A stretch of DNA of 64,000 nucleotides, from contig NZ_CP048222.1 in NCBI RefSeq assembly GCF_010119975.1, positions 930,001 to 994,000 on the forward strand. The letters run 5' to 3'. The notes under the pieces are model-generated. The model saw only the letters and a program-made list of their open reading frames with translations, did not search any database and was not told the DNA's origin. This DNA comes from Rhodocytophaga rosea (GTDB lineage: Bacteria > Bacteroidota > Bacteroidia > Cytophagales > 172606-1). The position numbers and the translations under genes are program-made. Positions 44,072 through 51,978 of this stretch are shown here, one piece after another (positions within the stretch are counted from its first letter, which is position 1; every line of letters begins with the position of its first letter).

Positions 44072-45361
44072 ATGGAAAACAGAAGAAACTTTGTAAAAAA
44101 ACTAAGTGTGGCCACCGGAGCTTTATCTTTAGTCCCAGTCTTAACACCTGTGAAAGCCCGTTCCCTTTCAGAAGCCGGGAAATTAATTAATGATTTATCT
44201 CCGGCAGAGGCGGCCAGAAATGAGGAATACTGGCATACCATTCAGCAAGCGTATACAGTTTCACCTAATATCATCAATTTGAATAATGGCGGAGTAAGTC
44301 CGCAGCCCTTAATCGTGCAGGATGCCGTAGACCGGTATAACCGCATGTCGAACGAAGCGCCTTCATACTTTATGTGGCGGACACTGGATGCCGGAAGGGA
44401 ATCGCTGCGGATGAAACTGGCCGACCTGGCTGGATGCGATCCGGAAGAACTGGCCATTAACCGCAATGCGACGGAAGCTTTAGGCACTGTAATTTTGGGC
44501 TTAAACTTAAAGAAAGGCGATGAAGTGGTACTTACCAAACAGGATTATCCCAATATGATCCAGGCCTGGAAGCAACGGGAAATGCGGGAAGGCATTAAGC
44601 TAAACTGGGTAAACCTGGAATTGCCGATCGAAAATGATGAAATAATTGTACAAAAATTCAAAGAAGCCTTTACACCCCGCACCAAAGTGGTAATGATCAC
44701 CCACATGATCAACTGGACAGGGCAGATTTTGCCGGTAAAAAAGATCAGTAAAATAGCCAGGGAAAGAGGTATTGCTGTACTGGTAGACGGAGCCCATACA
44801 TTTGCCCACCTGGATTATAAAATTCCAGATCTGGATTGTGATTATTATGGCACAAGCCTCCACAAATGGCTGTCTGCTCCGTTTGGTTCAGGCATGTTAT
44901 ATGTGAAGAAAGACAAGATCAAAGACTTATGGCCTTTGTTGCCGAACCAAAACCCTCTGATAGCTGATATCCGCAAGTTTGAAGTACTGGGCACCAGGTC
45001 GTTCCCGATCGAACAGGCGATTGGCCATGCCGTTAACTTTCAGAATGCCATCGGAAACAAGCGCAAAGAAGAAAGATTACGGTATTTGAAAAATTACTGG
45101 GCAGAGAAGGTAGTACACTTGCCTAGGGTAAAACTGAATACATCTCTGAAACCAGAATTCTCCTGTGCCATTGCTAACTTTTCGATAGAAGGTATGGAAC
45201 CCTCAGAAATGGATACGATACTCTTTAACAAATATAAAATTCATACGTCTGCCATTGTATGGGAGAATATTAAAGGAGTCAGGGTAACTCCTCATGTGTA
45301 CACACCACTAAAAGACCTAGACCGCCTGGTAGATGCCATCACCTTTATGGCAAAGAAATAA
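44072..45361 (+). CDS. Class V aminotransferase-fold PLP enzyme, Tat-exported
   Basis: A 429-residue PLP-dependent protein of the cysteine desulfurase/isopenicillin N epimerase group. The N-terminus NRRNFVKKLSVATGA is a twin-arginine signal, so the enzyme is exported folded with its cofactor. LNNGGVSPQPLIVQDA, the PLP Asp in VDGAHTFAHLD and the Schiff-base Lys in TSLHKWLSAPFGSGM are visible. Exported PLP enzymes of this type are frequent in Bacteroidota; the substrate is unknown. It converges with the DUF3419 gene. Confidence 0.9.
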   Translation: MENRRNFVKKLSVATGALSLVPVLTPVKARSLSEAGKLINDLSPAEAARNEEYWHTIQQAYTVSPNIINLNNGGVSPQPLIVQDAVDRYNRMSNEAPSYFMWRTLDAGRESLRMKLADLAGCDPEELAINRNATEALGTVILGLNLKKGDEVVLTKQDYPNMIQAWKQREMREGIKLNWVNLELPIENDEIIVQKFKEAFTPRTKVVMITHMINWTGQILPVKKISKIARERGIAVLVDGAHTFAHLDYKIPDLDCDYYGTSLHKWLSAPFGSGMLYVKKDKIKDLWPLLPNQNPLIADIRKFEVLGTRSFPIEQAIGHAVNFQNAIGNKRKEERLRYLKNYWAEKVVHLPRVKLNTSLKPEFSCAIANFSIEGMEPSEMDTILFNKYKIHTSAIVWENIKGVRVTPHVYTPLKDLDRLVDAITFMAKK

Positions 45362-45403
45362 GCTTCTGGTATATATAAAGTGTGGCAAGGCTTCTAATGA
45401 AGC

Positions 45404-46513
45404 TTATTTAACTATGGTATATGCTGCCACCTTTCCATAAACAAATGAACGGTCCTTTTCAAGCAGTTGCTCGCTGAGTGGTTTATTTTTTCGAATTCTG
45501 TCTTGAAGGCTTTGAGGTATTTCTCTTGGAACAATTAGATTGCGAAAACAACACCTGGCTCCATTTTTTGCTACCCTGGCTACTTCCTCAAAAAGCAGCG
45601 TAGTATCTTCTTCACTCTTTAATTCACAGATATTAGACAGGCTGAAACAATCAATAGAATCAGGTTGCCTCGATTTCAGCCATTGTTTTACATCTGCTGT
45701 AATGAGTTGTAGGTTAGACACATTCTTTTGCAGTATAGGAAAATTCTCTTCTTTCAGATAAGCCGGTACCTGAAAGTTACTTTTGTAATTACCTAATAGA
45801 TAGAGCGCAAGAAAATAGTTGTCTTGCACAGGAACATTTGTTAATACATTATGGGCTCTTTTATAAAAACTTTCTGCATAAGAATGACTGCCATCGTCAA
45901 AATAAAAATAATCTGCACTCAGCCCTCTTCTGGCCAGCATGCGCTTATTAAATAGCATCTTAAATATAAGCCTAAACTGCCATGTATTAAAATGCATATC
46001 ATAAAACTCCTGTTGTTCCTGTAAGCTGGAGGGAGCAAACACCTGCTGAACTTTTCGTCTACCTTGTATCAGTTGCAACATCCTGGAAGCAATACGGACG
46101 AATTTTTCAAAACGGCCCGACATGAGTATTCCATTAGAAATAATAGGTTGATGGGCTAGCCAGAAGGCTAGTGCTGGTTCAGATAAATGAGGTTTTATTT
46201 TTTCAAATATTGCCGGCCGGTTCATGGTATCTGTTAAACCCATCAGGCAAATAAATTCAGGGTAAGAAAGCTGTTGTAAGGCTCTTATTTTTAATTCTAA
46301 TAGATACGTTTGAGCCGGATTAATATCCACAGCATAAATAATAGCCGGATTTAACAATAGCATTTCCAGGGTATTGCAACCGCCAGAGGTAATAGTCATT
46401 ACTTGCTCACCGGGTTTAATTTGTAACGCTGCTTTGTCAGATTCCGGATCTTCCCAGTTCATGGTAAAAATCAGCTTACTTAGTTCAACCTGACTTTTTG
46501 GATTATTCGCCAT
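45404..46513 (-). CDS. BtaA-like AdoMet 3-amino-3-carboxypropyl transferase (DUF3419)
   Basis: A 369-residue protein (start ATG at 46513; the frame is open further but the upstream part lies inside the reductase gene). The AdoMet-binding stretch ITSGGCNTL (~41-49) followed by IYAVDINPAQTYLLELK, then YFYFDDGS (~195) and DCFSLSNICELKSEED (~300) match the BtaA/DUF3419 family. BtaA transfers the 3-amino-3-carboxypropyl group of AdoMet to diacylglycerol, giving a homoserine lipid. The N-methylating partner BtaB is not encoded here. Its start overlaps the AAR-like gene by 11 bp. The lipid acceptor in this organism is unknown. Confidence 0.82.
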   Translation of the reverse strand: MANNPKSQVELSKLIFTMNWEDPESDKAALQIKPGEQVMTITSGGCNTLEMLLLNPAIIYAVDINPAQTYLLELKIRALQQLSYPEFICLMGLTDTMNRPAIFEKIKPHLSEPALAFWLAHQPIISNGILMSGRFEKFVRIASRMLQLIQGRRKVQQVFAPSSLQEQQEFYDMHFNTWQFRLIFKMLFNKRMLARRGLSADYFYFDDGSHSYAESFYKRAHNVLTNVPVQDNYFLALYLLGNYKSNFQVPAYLKEENFPILQKNVSNLQLITADVKQWLKSRQPDSIDCFSLSNICELKSEEDTTLLFEEVARVAKNGARCCFRNLIVPREIPQSLQDRIRKNKPLSEQLLEKDRSFVYGKVAAYTIVK

Positions 46514-47603
46514 ATGTATATTTTTGAATAGACCATAATCCCTGATGATTATAAAAAGGAGCTGGAATAATTCCATGCTTATTTGCCCACAACAGTATTT
46601 CTTCCATTTTTTCCAGGGTAATTTGTCCCCTACCTTGGGAATAGGCATAATGCTTATTCTCAAACGCCAGCACTACAGCTTCCAGAATACAGCCATGGGC
46701 AATTTTACGGGAAGGAACATGATAGAGAGGTAATCTATAATCAGGATAGAAGTGGATATTTCCACATACATAACCCATACCGCCATATAAAAAATGTATT
46801 TTACTGGTATCAATACAAGTTATATCTATATTTTTTGGGTATCCGGCATCTATTACAAGCGTTCCGGTTTTTAAATTATGTAGCTGAATACTGGAACTAC
46901 TGGCAGCAGCAATAATAATATCACCCTCTGAAGCATATTCTTCCACAGAATCCGTGATTGTGCAAGCAGTACCTGAAAGATCATGATATGATTCAAAGAG
47001 CTTTCTCTTATTTCGGGCAACTAAAGTGAGCTGAGCTGATTTTCCGGCAAAATAGTTTACACAAGCACTGCCAATATCGCCTGTAGCACCAATCACTATG
47101 ATATGGCTTTGAGATATATCTTTATCTAAGACCTGGCAAGCATCTTTCACATTTTGCACGATAAAGGCAGCCGTAAGGGTATTGCCTGTAGTAAAAACAG
47201 TTTGAAGCCCAGCTGGAAGCAGCTTAGTCTGGCCCTCGAGCACAATGGAAGTAAAACCACCAAGGGTAGCAATAGGCGCTCCTAATGTATTGGCACAAAA
47301 GGCAGCTTCCTTTACTTTCTGTATATTCTCTTTCAAGTGAATGCTTACCAAAGAATCTGGGCCTATAAAAGTTTCTACATAGCAGCCAGTGATTTTTTTG
47401 TTGTTCAGCGTGGAAGTAACATCAATCTTAAATAAACTTCTGGCAGGAAAAAACGGGAAAATATACCTGATTTCTTCCTCTACAACCTGATTCGTTTGGC
47501 TACCCCGCATCTGATTCACCATCGCATATACATTTTCCCACCTCTCCTGATGGCCAAGAATAGCAAAATCGCATGAATCAGTTATAGGAAGTTTTACTTG
47601 CAT
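46503..47603 (-). CDS. AAR-like long-chain acyl-ACP reductase
   Basis: A 366-residue homologue of cyanobacterial acyl-ACP reductase, which makes fatty aldehydes from acyl-ACP using NADPH. Visible matches: FAILGHQERWENVYAMV (13-29), YVETFIGPDSL, the block APIATLGGFTSIVLEG (109-124), FTTGNTLTAAFIV (137-149), Rossmann turn IGATGDIGSA (171-180), DAGYPKNID (252-260), the catalytic-type Cys305 in HGCILEAVVLAFE, and GQITLEKMEEIL (326-337). In cyanobacteria this Cys forms the acyl-thioester. It is the fourth gene of the operon, 4 bp after the desaturase and overlapping the DUF3419 gene. A homologue in a Bacteroidota-type genome is unusual. No clear alternative family. Confidence 0.88.
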   Translation of the reverse strand: MQVKLPITDSCDFAILGHQERWENVYAMVNQMRGSQTNQVVEEEIRYIFPFFPARSLFKIDVTSTLNNKKITGCYVETFIGPDSLVSIHLKENIQKVKEAAFCANTLGAPIATLGGFTSIVLEGQTKLLPAGLQTVFTTGNTLTAAFIVQNVKDACQVLDKDISQSHIIVIGATGDIGSACVNYFAGKSAQLTLVARNKRKLFESYHDLSGTACTITDSVEEYASEGDIIIAAASSSSIQLHNLKTGTLVIDAGYPKNIDITCIDTSKIHFLYGGMGYVCGNIHFYPDYRLPLYHVPSRKIAHGCILEAVVLAFENKHYAYSQGRGQITLEKMEEILLWANKHGIIPAPFYNHQGLWSIQKYTYGE

Positions 47604-47607
47604 ACAA

Positions 47608-48534
47608 TCAGGCGGAATGAATTTCTTTGTCAGCTACCGGGGAAGGTTCCCGGGTGAGTTCGGGCCCTAACCATAACTTTATATAAATGTGCCAGAAAGA
47701 AAGTTCTTTAGTAGTGGATTGAATACATTTTGGCAAATAAATCCAGGGCATTTTGGGATACTGGTGATGCGCAAGGTGTATATTAAAATTCAGATATAAA
47801 TACCTGACAAGCAACGGCATTTTCAGGTTATGTGCTCCATTTATGATATCTCTGGGCGAAAAAGCATGCGTTACATAATTTTGAGACGACCACACAAAAG
47901 CATGGCAGAAATAAGCCCCAATCAGAAAATATATATCCAGTTTCAGCAGAAAAAATATAATGAACTGGAAAGCAATAACAAGATAGCTTTCCAGGCGGAT
48001 CTTAACAAGCAGTTTATCTTTATTAGCACCCTGTATAATTCCTTTAATTTCATGATTCCAGCTGAAAAGTTTAGAAAAAACCAGTTTGGGAAGCAGGGCA
48101 AACAATACAACAGCTACCACGATCATTATCCATTCCATGCCCAGGCGGACTATATAAAAATAGCCCTGCCTAAGCCATTTCTGTTGATGTGCATAATATA
48201 AATCCCACATCTCATAGTCTGTACGGTTATGTTTATGGTGGTTTAAATGGCACTTGCGGATAAAAGTAAAAGGGGCAACAAATATCCATGAAAGCACCAC
48301 ACCCAGCCAATAATTCAGTTTGCGGTTTGGATGCATCATATCATGCTCAGCTTCATGAATCAAGGAGTACAGCGGTATCATGAGTATAGCAAACAATATG
48401 GCTAAACCAGATTGATAAAGCATCTTCTCTGTGTGCGAACCCATATATAAAACCAGCAAAGCACCTGCAAAACAGCTACCTCCAATTGTCAAATTAAGGC
48501 GGTAAGGAATAGGATAAACAATCTCCTCTTTCAT
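47608..48534 (-). CDS. Fatty-acid desaturase-like membrane protein
   Basis: A 308-residue membrane protein with the histidine boxes of membrane di-iron desaturases/hydroxylases: HEAEH (60-64), HLNHHKH (96-102) and HLAHHQYP (253-260). About four membrane helices lie between them. It should introduce a double bond or hydroxyl into an acyl chain, using O2 and an electron donor. Substrate is not visible: acyl-lipid, aldehyde, alkane or carotenoid are all possible. It is 4 bp upstream of the AAR-like gene, so tight co-transcription is likely. Confidence 0.87.
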   Translation of the reverse strand: MKEEIVYPIPYRLNLTIGGSCFAGALLVLYMGSHTEKMLYQSGLAILFAILMIPLYSLIHEAEHDMMHPNRKLNYWLGVVLSWIFVAPFTFIRKCHLNHHKHNRTDYEMWDLYYAHQQKWLRQGYFYIVRLGMEWIMIVVAVVLFALLPKLVFSKLFSWNHEIKGIIQGANKDKLLVKIRLESYLVIAFQFIIFFLLKLDIYFLIGAYFCHAFVWSSQNYVTHAFSPRDIINGAHNLKMPLLVRYLYLNFNIHLAHHQYPKMPWIYLPKCIQSTTKELSFWHIYIKLWLGPELTREPSPVADKEIHSA

Positions 48535-48578
48535 GCGAAACTCAGGTTGAATGATACATATGCTTATTTGTGATCGCC

Positions 48579-49319
48579 TTAAAAGGGAAGATTAACAATC
48601 CATACCGTTGTTTCTTCTCCTGGCAACCCAATAGCATCCAGTGCCCGGGCATAAGTCCTCAGGGCATTAGCCCGCACATAACGAATGGAAAGCCCGATCT
48701 CATCCAGATCATCTTTCATACAATTGCCATTACATACTCCGCAATGTCCCATCGAATCTGTAGAAGCTGTCCATTGGGCCAATATGGTCATTACATCTTC
48801 ATGAATAGCTTTGAACTTTTGAATAAATAATGACTTATTGAGCTGCAACTCCTGTTGCAAAATTTCAGTAGCATGGCTCAGGTGCTCTTTTTCCTGGTCA
48901 GAGGTCTGAAGTAATAAGGCACCTATTTCACCCCCTATGGCCTCTCCGGCATCTTTGTACATCGACACAGCAAACGATTCAAGCATCACTTCCTGAATAA
49001 TCAGGCAAGCAATAAAATCACCTTTTTGGGCATATTTCAAAAATTTATCCCGCAGCGTTTTCCAATATACGCCTTCAATATTGGCCACAACAGGTAAATC
49101 ATTGGCACTAGCTATCCTCTGAAAGCCCAGCGCATGCTGCCTTTCACTTTCTGCATGTTCTACCGCTTCCATTTTTTCGTGAATATCCGCCATAAGGCCG
49201 GCAAGCGAAGCAAAATTAGACATGCCTACCAGTTCTCCACTAATGGCCTGCGATAATACATCTGCAATTACTTTTCTGCGCCTGACTGTGTCAGAATTTA
49301 TCATGATTTGGGTTTCCAT
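48579..49319 (-). CDS. ADO-like di-iron protein (aldehyde-deformylating oxygenase-like)
   Basis: A 246-residue ferritin-like protein (ATG at 49319; a TTG 33 bases upstream is not needed). It matches cyanobacterial aldehyde-deformylating oxygenase in ligand pattern: Glu29, Glu59-x-x-His62 (ESERQH), Glu114 (VMLESFAV), Glu143-x-x-His146 (QEKEH), against Glu32, Glu60/His63, Glu115, Glu144/His147 in Synechococcus ADO. Helix sequences DFIACLIIQEVMLESFAV and the C-terminal IRYVRANALRTYARALDAIG also resemble it. ADO converts fatty aldehydes to Cn-1 alkanes. Unusual: a CGVCNGNC cluster (193-200) absent from typical ADO. Ten bases separate it from the GNAT stop. Confidence 0.8.
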   Translation of the reverse strand: METQIMINSDTVRRRKVIADVLSQAISGELVGMSNFASLAGLMADIHEKMEAVEHAESERQHALGFQRIASANDLPVVANIEGVYWKTLRDKFLKYAQKGDFIACLIIQEVMLESFAVSMYKDAGEAIGGEIGALLLQTSDQEKEHLSHATEILQQELQLNKSLFIQKFKAIHEDVMTILAQWTASTDSMGHCGVCNGNCMKDDLDEIGLSIRYVRANALRTYARALDAIGLPGEETTVWIVNLPF

Positions 49320-49329
49320 ACTATAAACA

Positions 49330-50376
49330 TTAAACCAGTGAATAATCTTCAAAAGGAACGCCAGCCATTATTTCGTTAAGCAAGGCTGTGTTATTTTTTA
49401 AACTTGTAATGTATCCTACAGATTTGAATTCAAATTTGTAGAACTGTTTGAAGCAGGACAGAAGAGGATCTTTTTCATGTAAGCCTATGCTTACAAAATG
49501 AAAATTTCCCGTAAATGCCTGATGCCTGGCCTGATTTACCAGGTCTAACAATGCAGCCTCCTGGCCTTTCAGGCAATAAAAATTATTTATATACAGAATC
49601 TTAATAGCCTCTCCAATCTCCGGCAATGGGAACAAAGGCAGCACTTTACCCAAACTATTTACAGTATATACCAGCATTTTTAGATAGGGCTTCAGGCCAA
49701 TTATTACATTCTGCTTGTAAGGCAACGTATCTATAAGTGTAATGGCAGCAACTGGCTGTTTTTGAATATATGCCACAAGTACTGCCTGGCTTTGCACTGG
49801 ATCTGCACATAAAATTTTCCCTAACTGATACTGCTGATAAAACTGATTAAATTGTTTAAGTAGATCAGCATCAAATGCTTGCTGGCAAATCTGATACGTA
49901 CTATTTTTTACAGGCTTTCTGGCAGGCAGAAATTGATATACACTAAATTTTCCCAATATATGGAAAACCGGAAGAGCTGCACGGCCTTCAAAAACTGGCA
50001 GCACCCGGTTATTGCCATCAGCCACTGTACAAAAAAGCAGGTCTGCTCCTTGTGATTGCAGATAGTGCTGCATCTGAGAAACCAGCTTAAAGGCGTATAC
50101 CTGTGACCGGAAAGCATTATCTATTTTCAAATCACTTAAGTAATACAGGTCTGTTGCTTGTTTATTGACAAAAACCTTATTTTTTGAAGCTGAAAAACTT
50201 CCTATAATCCGGCTGTTCTTTTCCAGAACATACGTAATACTTTTTCCTCTCGCCTCCAGAAGACTAAAAAAATCAGGCTTCCTGTCAATGCGCAGAGATA
50301 TGCTGCCCTGCATGGGATTGCTGGCGGTGAGTACCAGTAATGGTTCGTTATCGGAGGGTTCAGCAATTCTGATCAT
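49330..50376 (-). CDS. GNAT-like acyltransferase
   Basis: A 348-residue protein, first gene of the operon. The N-terminal half (residues ~1-150) has the GNAT layout: a beta-rich start, then LYYLSDLKIDNAFRSQVYAF, the acyl-CoA-binding helix, and a LLFCTVADGNNRVLPVFEG stretch. The second half (~180-340) seems to be a related, more divergent fold, so it may be a double-GNAT protein. GNAT enzymes transfer acyl groups to amines; the substrate is unknown. A broken dyad lies 36-76 bases upstream. Context suggests a role in modifying the operon's lipid product, which is inference. Confidence 0.6.
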   Translation of the reverse strand: MIRIAEPSDNEPLLVLTASNPMQGSISLRIDRKPDFFSLLEARGKSITYVLEKNSRIIGSFSASKNKVFVNKQATDLYYLSDLKIDNAFRSQVYAFKLVSQMQHYLQSQGADLLFCTVADGNNRVLPVFEGRAALPVFHILGKFSVYQFLPARKPVKNSTYQICQQAFDADLLKQFNQFYQQYQLGKILCADPVQSQAVLVAYIQKQPVAAITLIDTLPYKQNVIIGLKPYLKMLVYTVNSLGKVLPLFPLPEIGEAIKILYINNFYCLKGQEAALLDLVNQARHQAFTGNFHFVSIGLHEKDPLLSCFKQFYKFEFKSVGYITSLKNNTALLNEIMAGVPFEDYSLV

Positions 50377-50795
50377 AGAGGAAGATAACCGAAATCCTTA
50401 TAAGGCATTTCCAGCGAATGAATCATAATATATAAAAATATTATATTCGCTGAAAGCAATTATTTACCTGAAGGTCAATATTCCTGAAAGCCCTCATTAA
50501 AATTTATGCCTATTAAATGGGATATTGATAATTATTCTATCTTCTCCAGCAGCATTATAACTAAACAAAAAATATAGTCGCACCTTATAGTTGATAAAAT
50601 GAGTTATGTCAATACTGGCTCCACATATCCATGAATCAGAAGAAACATTATAGTTGCTGTCTTCGCTTTAATAGCTGTAGTGTTGATATACAATATAGCC
50701 TTCCAGAAAAAAATGGTAAGAGTGCTACCAAAACACACAAATGCGCTTAGTCTAGTCCTCTAATCAATATCAACCCACGCTTGTAAAAGCAACTT
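50377..50795. other. Intergenic region before the AAR/ADO-type operon
   Basis: About 419 bases between the patatin-like gene (which ends at 50796) and the GNAT gene start. It holds the operon promoter and the 3' end of the patatin transcript (both genes are on the minus strand). Apart from the dyad at 50412-50452 I see no gene or repeat. Confidence 0.5.
50412..50452. promoter_or_regulatory. Nested inverted repeat upstream of the operon
   Basis: Outer arms CAGCGAAT (50412-50419) and ATTCGCTG (50445-50452) enclose inner arms ATAATAT and ATATTAT around ATAAAA. It lies 36-76 bases before the GNAT start, a position fit for an operator or promoter. The centre is very AT-rich and might include a -10 type element. 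No binding protein is suggested by the sequence. Confidence 0.4.
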
Positions 50796-51845
50796 TTAAA
50801 CCGTAGCCAGCAATAGCTTCACAAATTCATCTATTTTATCTTCGTATTCCTCGGTTAAGGTAATTCCCAGCTCTTTCAAGGATGTCAGATTTTCAGGTTC
50901 GGCATTATCAATGTCGGCTTCTATGTCTATGGGCAGTTCGGGATTGATGCGCAGGTACTGATTGCTTTTACCGATGTTTTCATATAACTGGCTCAAATGA
51001 TAGTCAACCGTTTCTGCATTGGCTGTAGCGGCAATGTCAATAATAGGTTTGCTCCATGCGGCTAATCCCCAGTCTTTGGCATCCTCGTAAGTATATTGCG
51101 TTTTAGGCAACCCGGTTCCCAGAGAAAAAATAAGCAATTGTTCGATAGGCAGTGACCTGAGTTGCGGCTCCTGTTGAGAAAATATCTTACGGGCTTCTGT
51201 AAAGGCACATAAAGCAGGGTTATTGGCAAATATACTTCCATCTATTAAGGTATATCCTACGCCGGAAAAAGACTGGATTTCTTTACACTCAAAATAAGTG
51301 GGCAAAGCCGTAGCAGCCCTGGCTACATCGCGCACAAAAAAATCGGCGGATGGCTTATCCATGGCACTGGTCCGGTTAAAAAAATAAGCATTCCGTTTAG
51401 TAATATCGTAGGCGGTGATCAGGCAGGGCTTGAGCAGATGTTTTAGGTGCAGGTCTTCAAAATAGCTGTTGAATACTTTTTCAATCTCGGTAGAAGAATA
51501 TTTCTCATCAATTAAACCACCCAGGCTTACAATCTTATGATCGAAGGTTTCATTAAAAATTGTAGCCGCATATTTCACATAGAGATCCACTACCTGACTG
51601 GCATTAAACCGTGCCGAATGAATATGCGGCTTTACCGGACTGAGATAGGCACAAGCCAGAATAGCACCGGTACCGGTTCCTGCAATCAGGTCGAAATAAT
51701 CAGCAAGGCGGCTTTCGGGATTTCCGGTTCTGGCCTGAAGCCTGTGTTCCAGCGTAGCCAGTATTTGTGCAGCAATAATTCCTCTTACGCCTCCTCCATC
51801 AATGGAAAGGATGCTTTTGTATTTTTTCGGTTTAGATGGATTCAT
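50796..51845 (-). CDS. Patatin-like phospholipase with GTGTG in place of GxSxG
   Basis: A 349-residue patatin-family protein: oxyanion loop DGGGVRGIIAAQIL (~17-30), the nucleophile-elbow region LIAGTGTGAILA (~55), and the dyad Asp in LIDGSIFANNPAL (~210). In normal members the elbow is GTSTG with a catalytic Ser; here the codons read ACC GGT ACC GGT, so Ser is replaced by Gly. Plant pPLAIII proteins naturally carry GxGxG and are reported to keep activity, so loss of function is not certain. If active it would hydrolyse membrane acyl-lipids; no other toxin or defence gene is nearby. Confidence 0.87.
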   Translation of the reverse strand: MNPSKPKKYKSILSIDGGGVRGIIAAQILATLEHRLQARTGNPESRLADYFDLIAGTGTGAILACAYLSPVKPHIHSARFNASQVVDLYVKYAATIFNETFDHKIVSLGGLIDEKYSSTEIEKVFNSYFEDLHLKHLLKPCLITAYDITKRNAYFFNRTSAMDKPSADFFVRDVARAATALPTYFECKEIQSFSGVGYTLIDGSIFANNPALCAFTEARKIFSQQEPQLRSLPIEQLLIFSLGTGLPKTQYTYEDAKDWGLAAWSKPIIDIAATANAETVDYHLSQLYENIGKSNQYLRINPELPIDIEADIDNAEPENLTSLKELGITLTEEYEDKIDEFVKLLLATV

Positions 51846-51850
51846 AAATG

Positions 51851-51965
51851 ATGAGTGATTGTGTGACAGAGTGAATGAGTAAGTAGTATGTTATATAGTG
51901 ATTTATTAAATGGCTGATATTTCTAATATATACTTCGCTATTCACTCAGTCACACAATCGCTCAT
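51851..51965. repeat. Long imperfect inverted repeat
   Basis: Arms 51851-51876 and 51940-51965 pair at 24 of 26 positions with a 63-base loop. Both arms are built of short GAGTGA/GTGTGA-type words. It sits in the 133-bp gap between the patatin-like gene and the nucleotidyltransferase gene, both on the minus strand. It could be a terminator-like hairpin, a small mobile remnant, or a simple-sequence artefact. No U-run. Confidence 0.6.
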
Positions 51966-51978
51966 TCACTCAATTTTT

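Noticed and set aside
45358-45407. Nine-base inverted repeat overlapping the stops of the aminotransferase and DUF3419 genes
   Set aside because: Short arms and no U-run; could be chance at convergent gene ends.
46514-46663. Extended N-terminus of the DUF3419 protein (419 residues)
   Set aside because: The extension lies inside the AAR-like gene; the ATG at 46513 gives the normal family start and an 11-bp coupled overlap.
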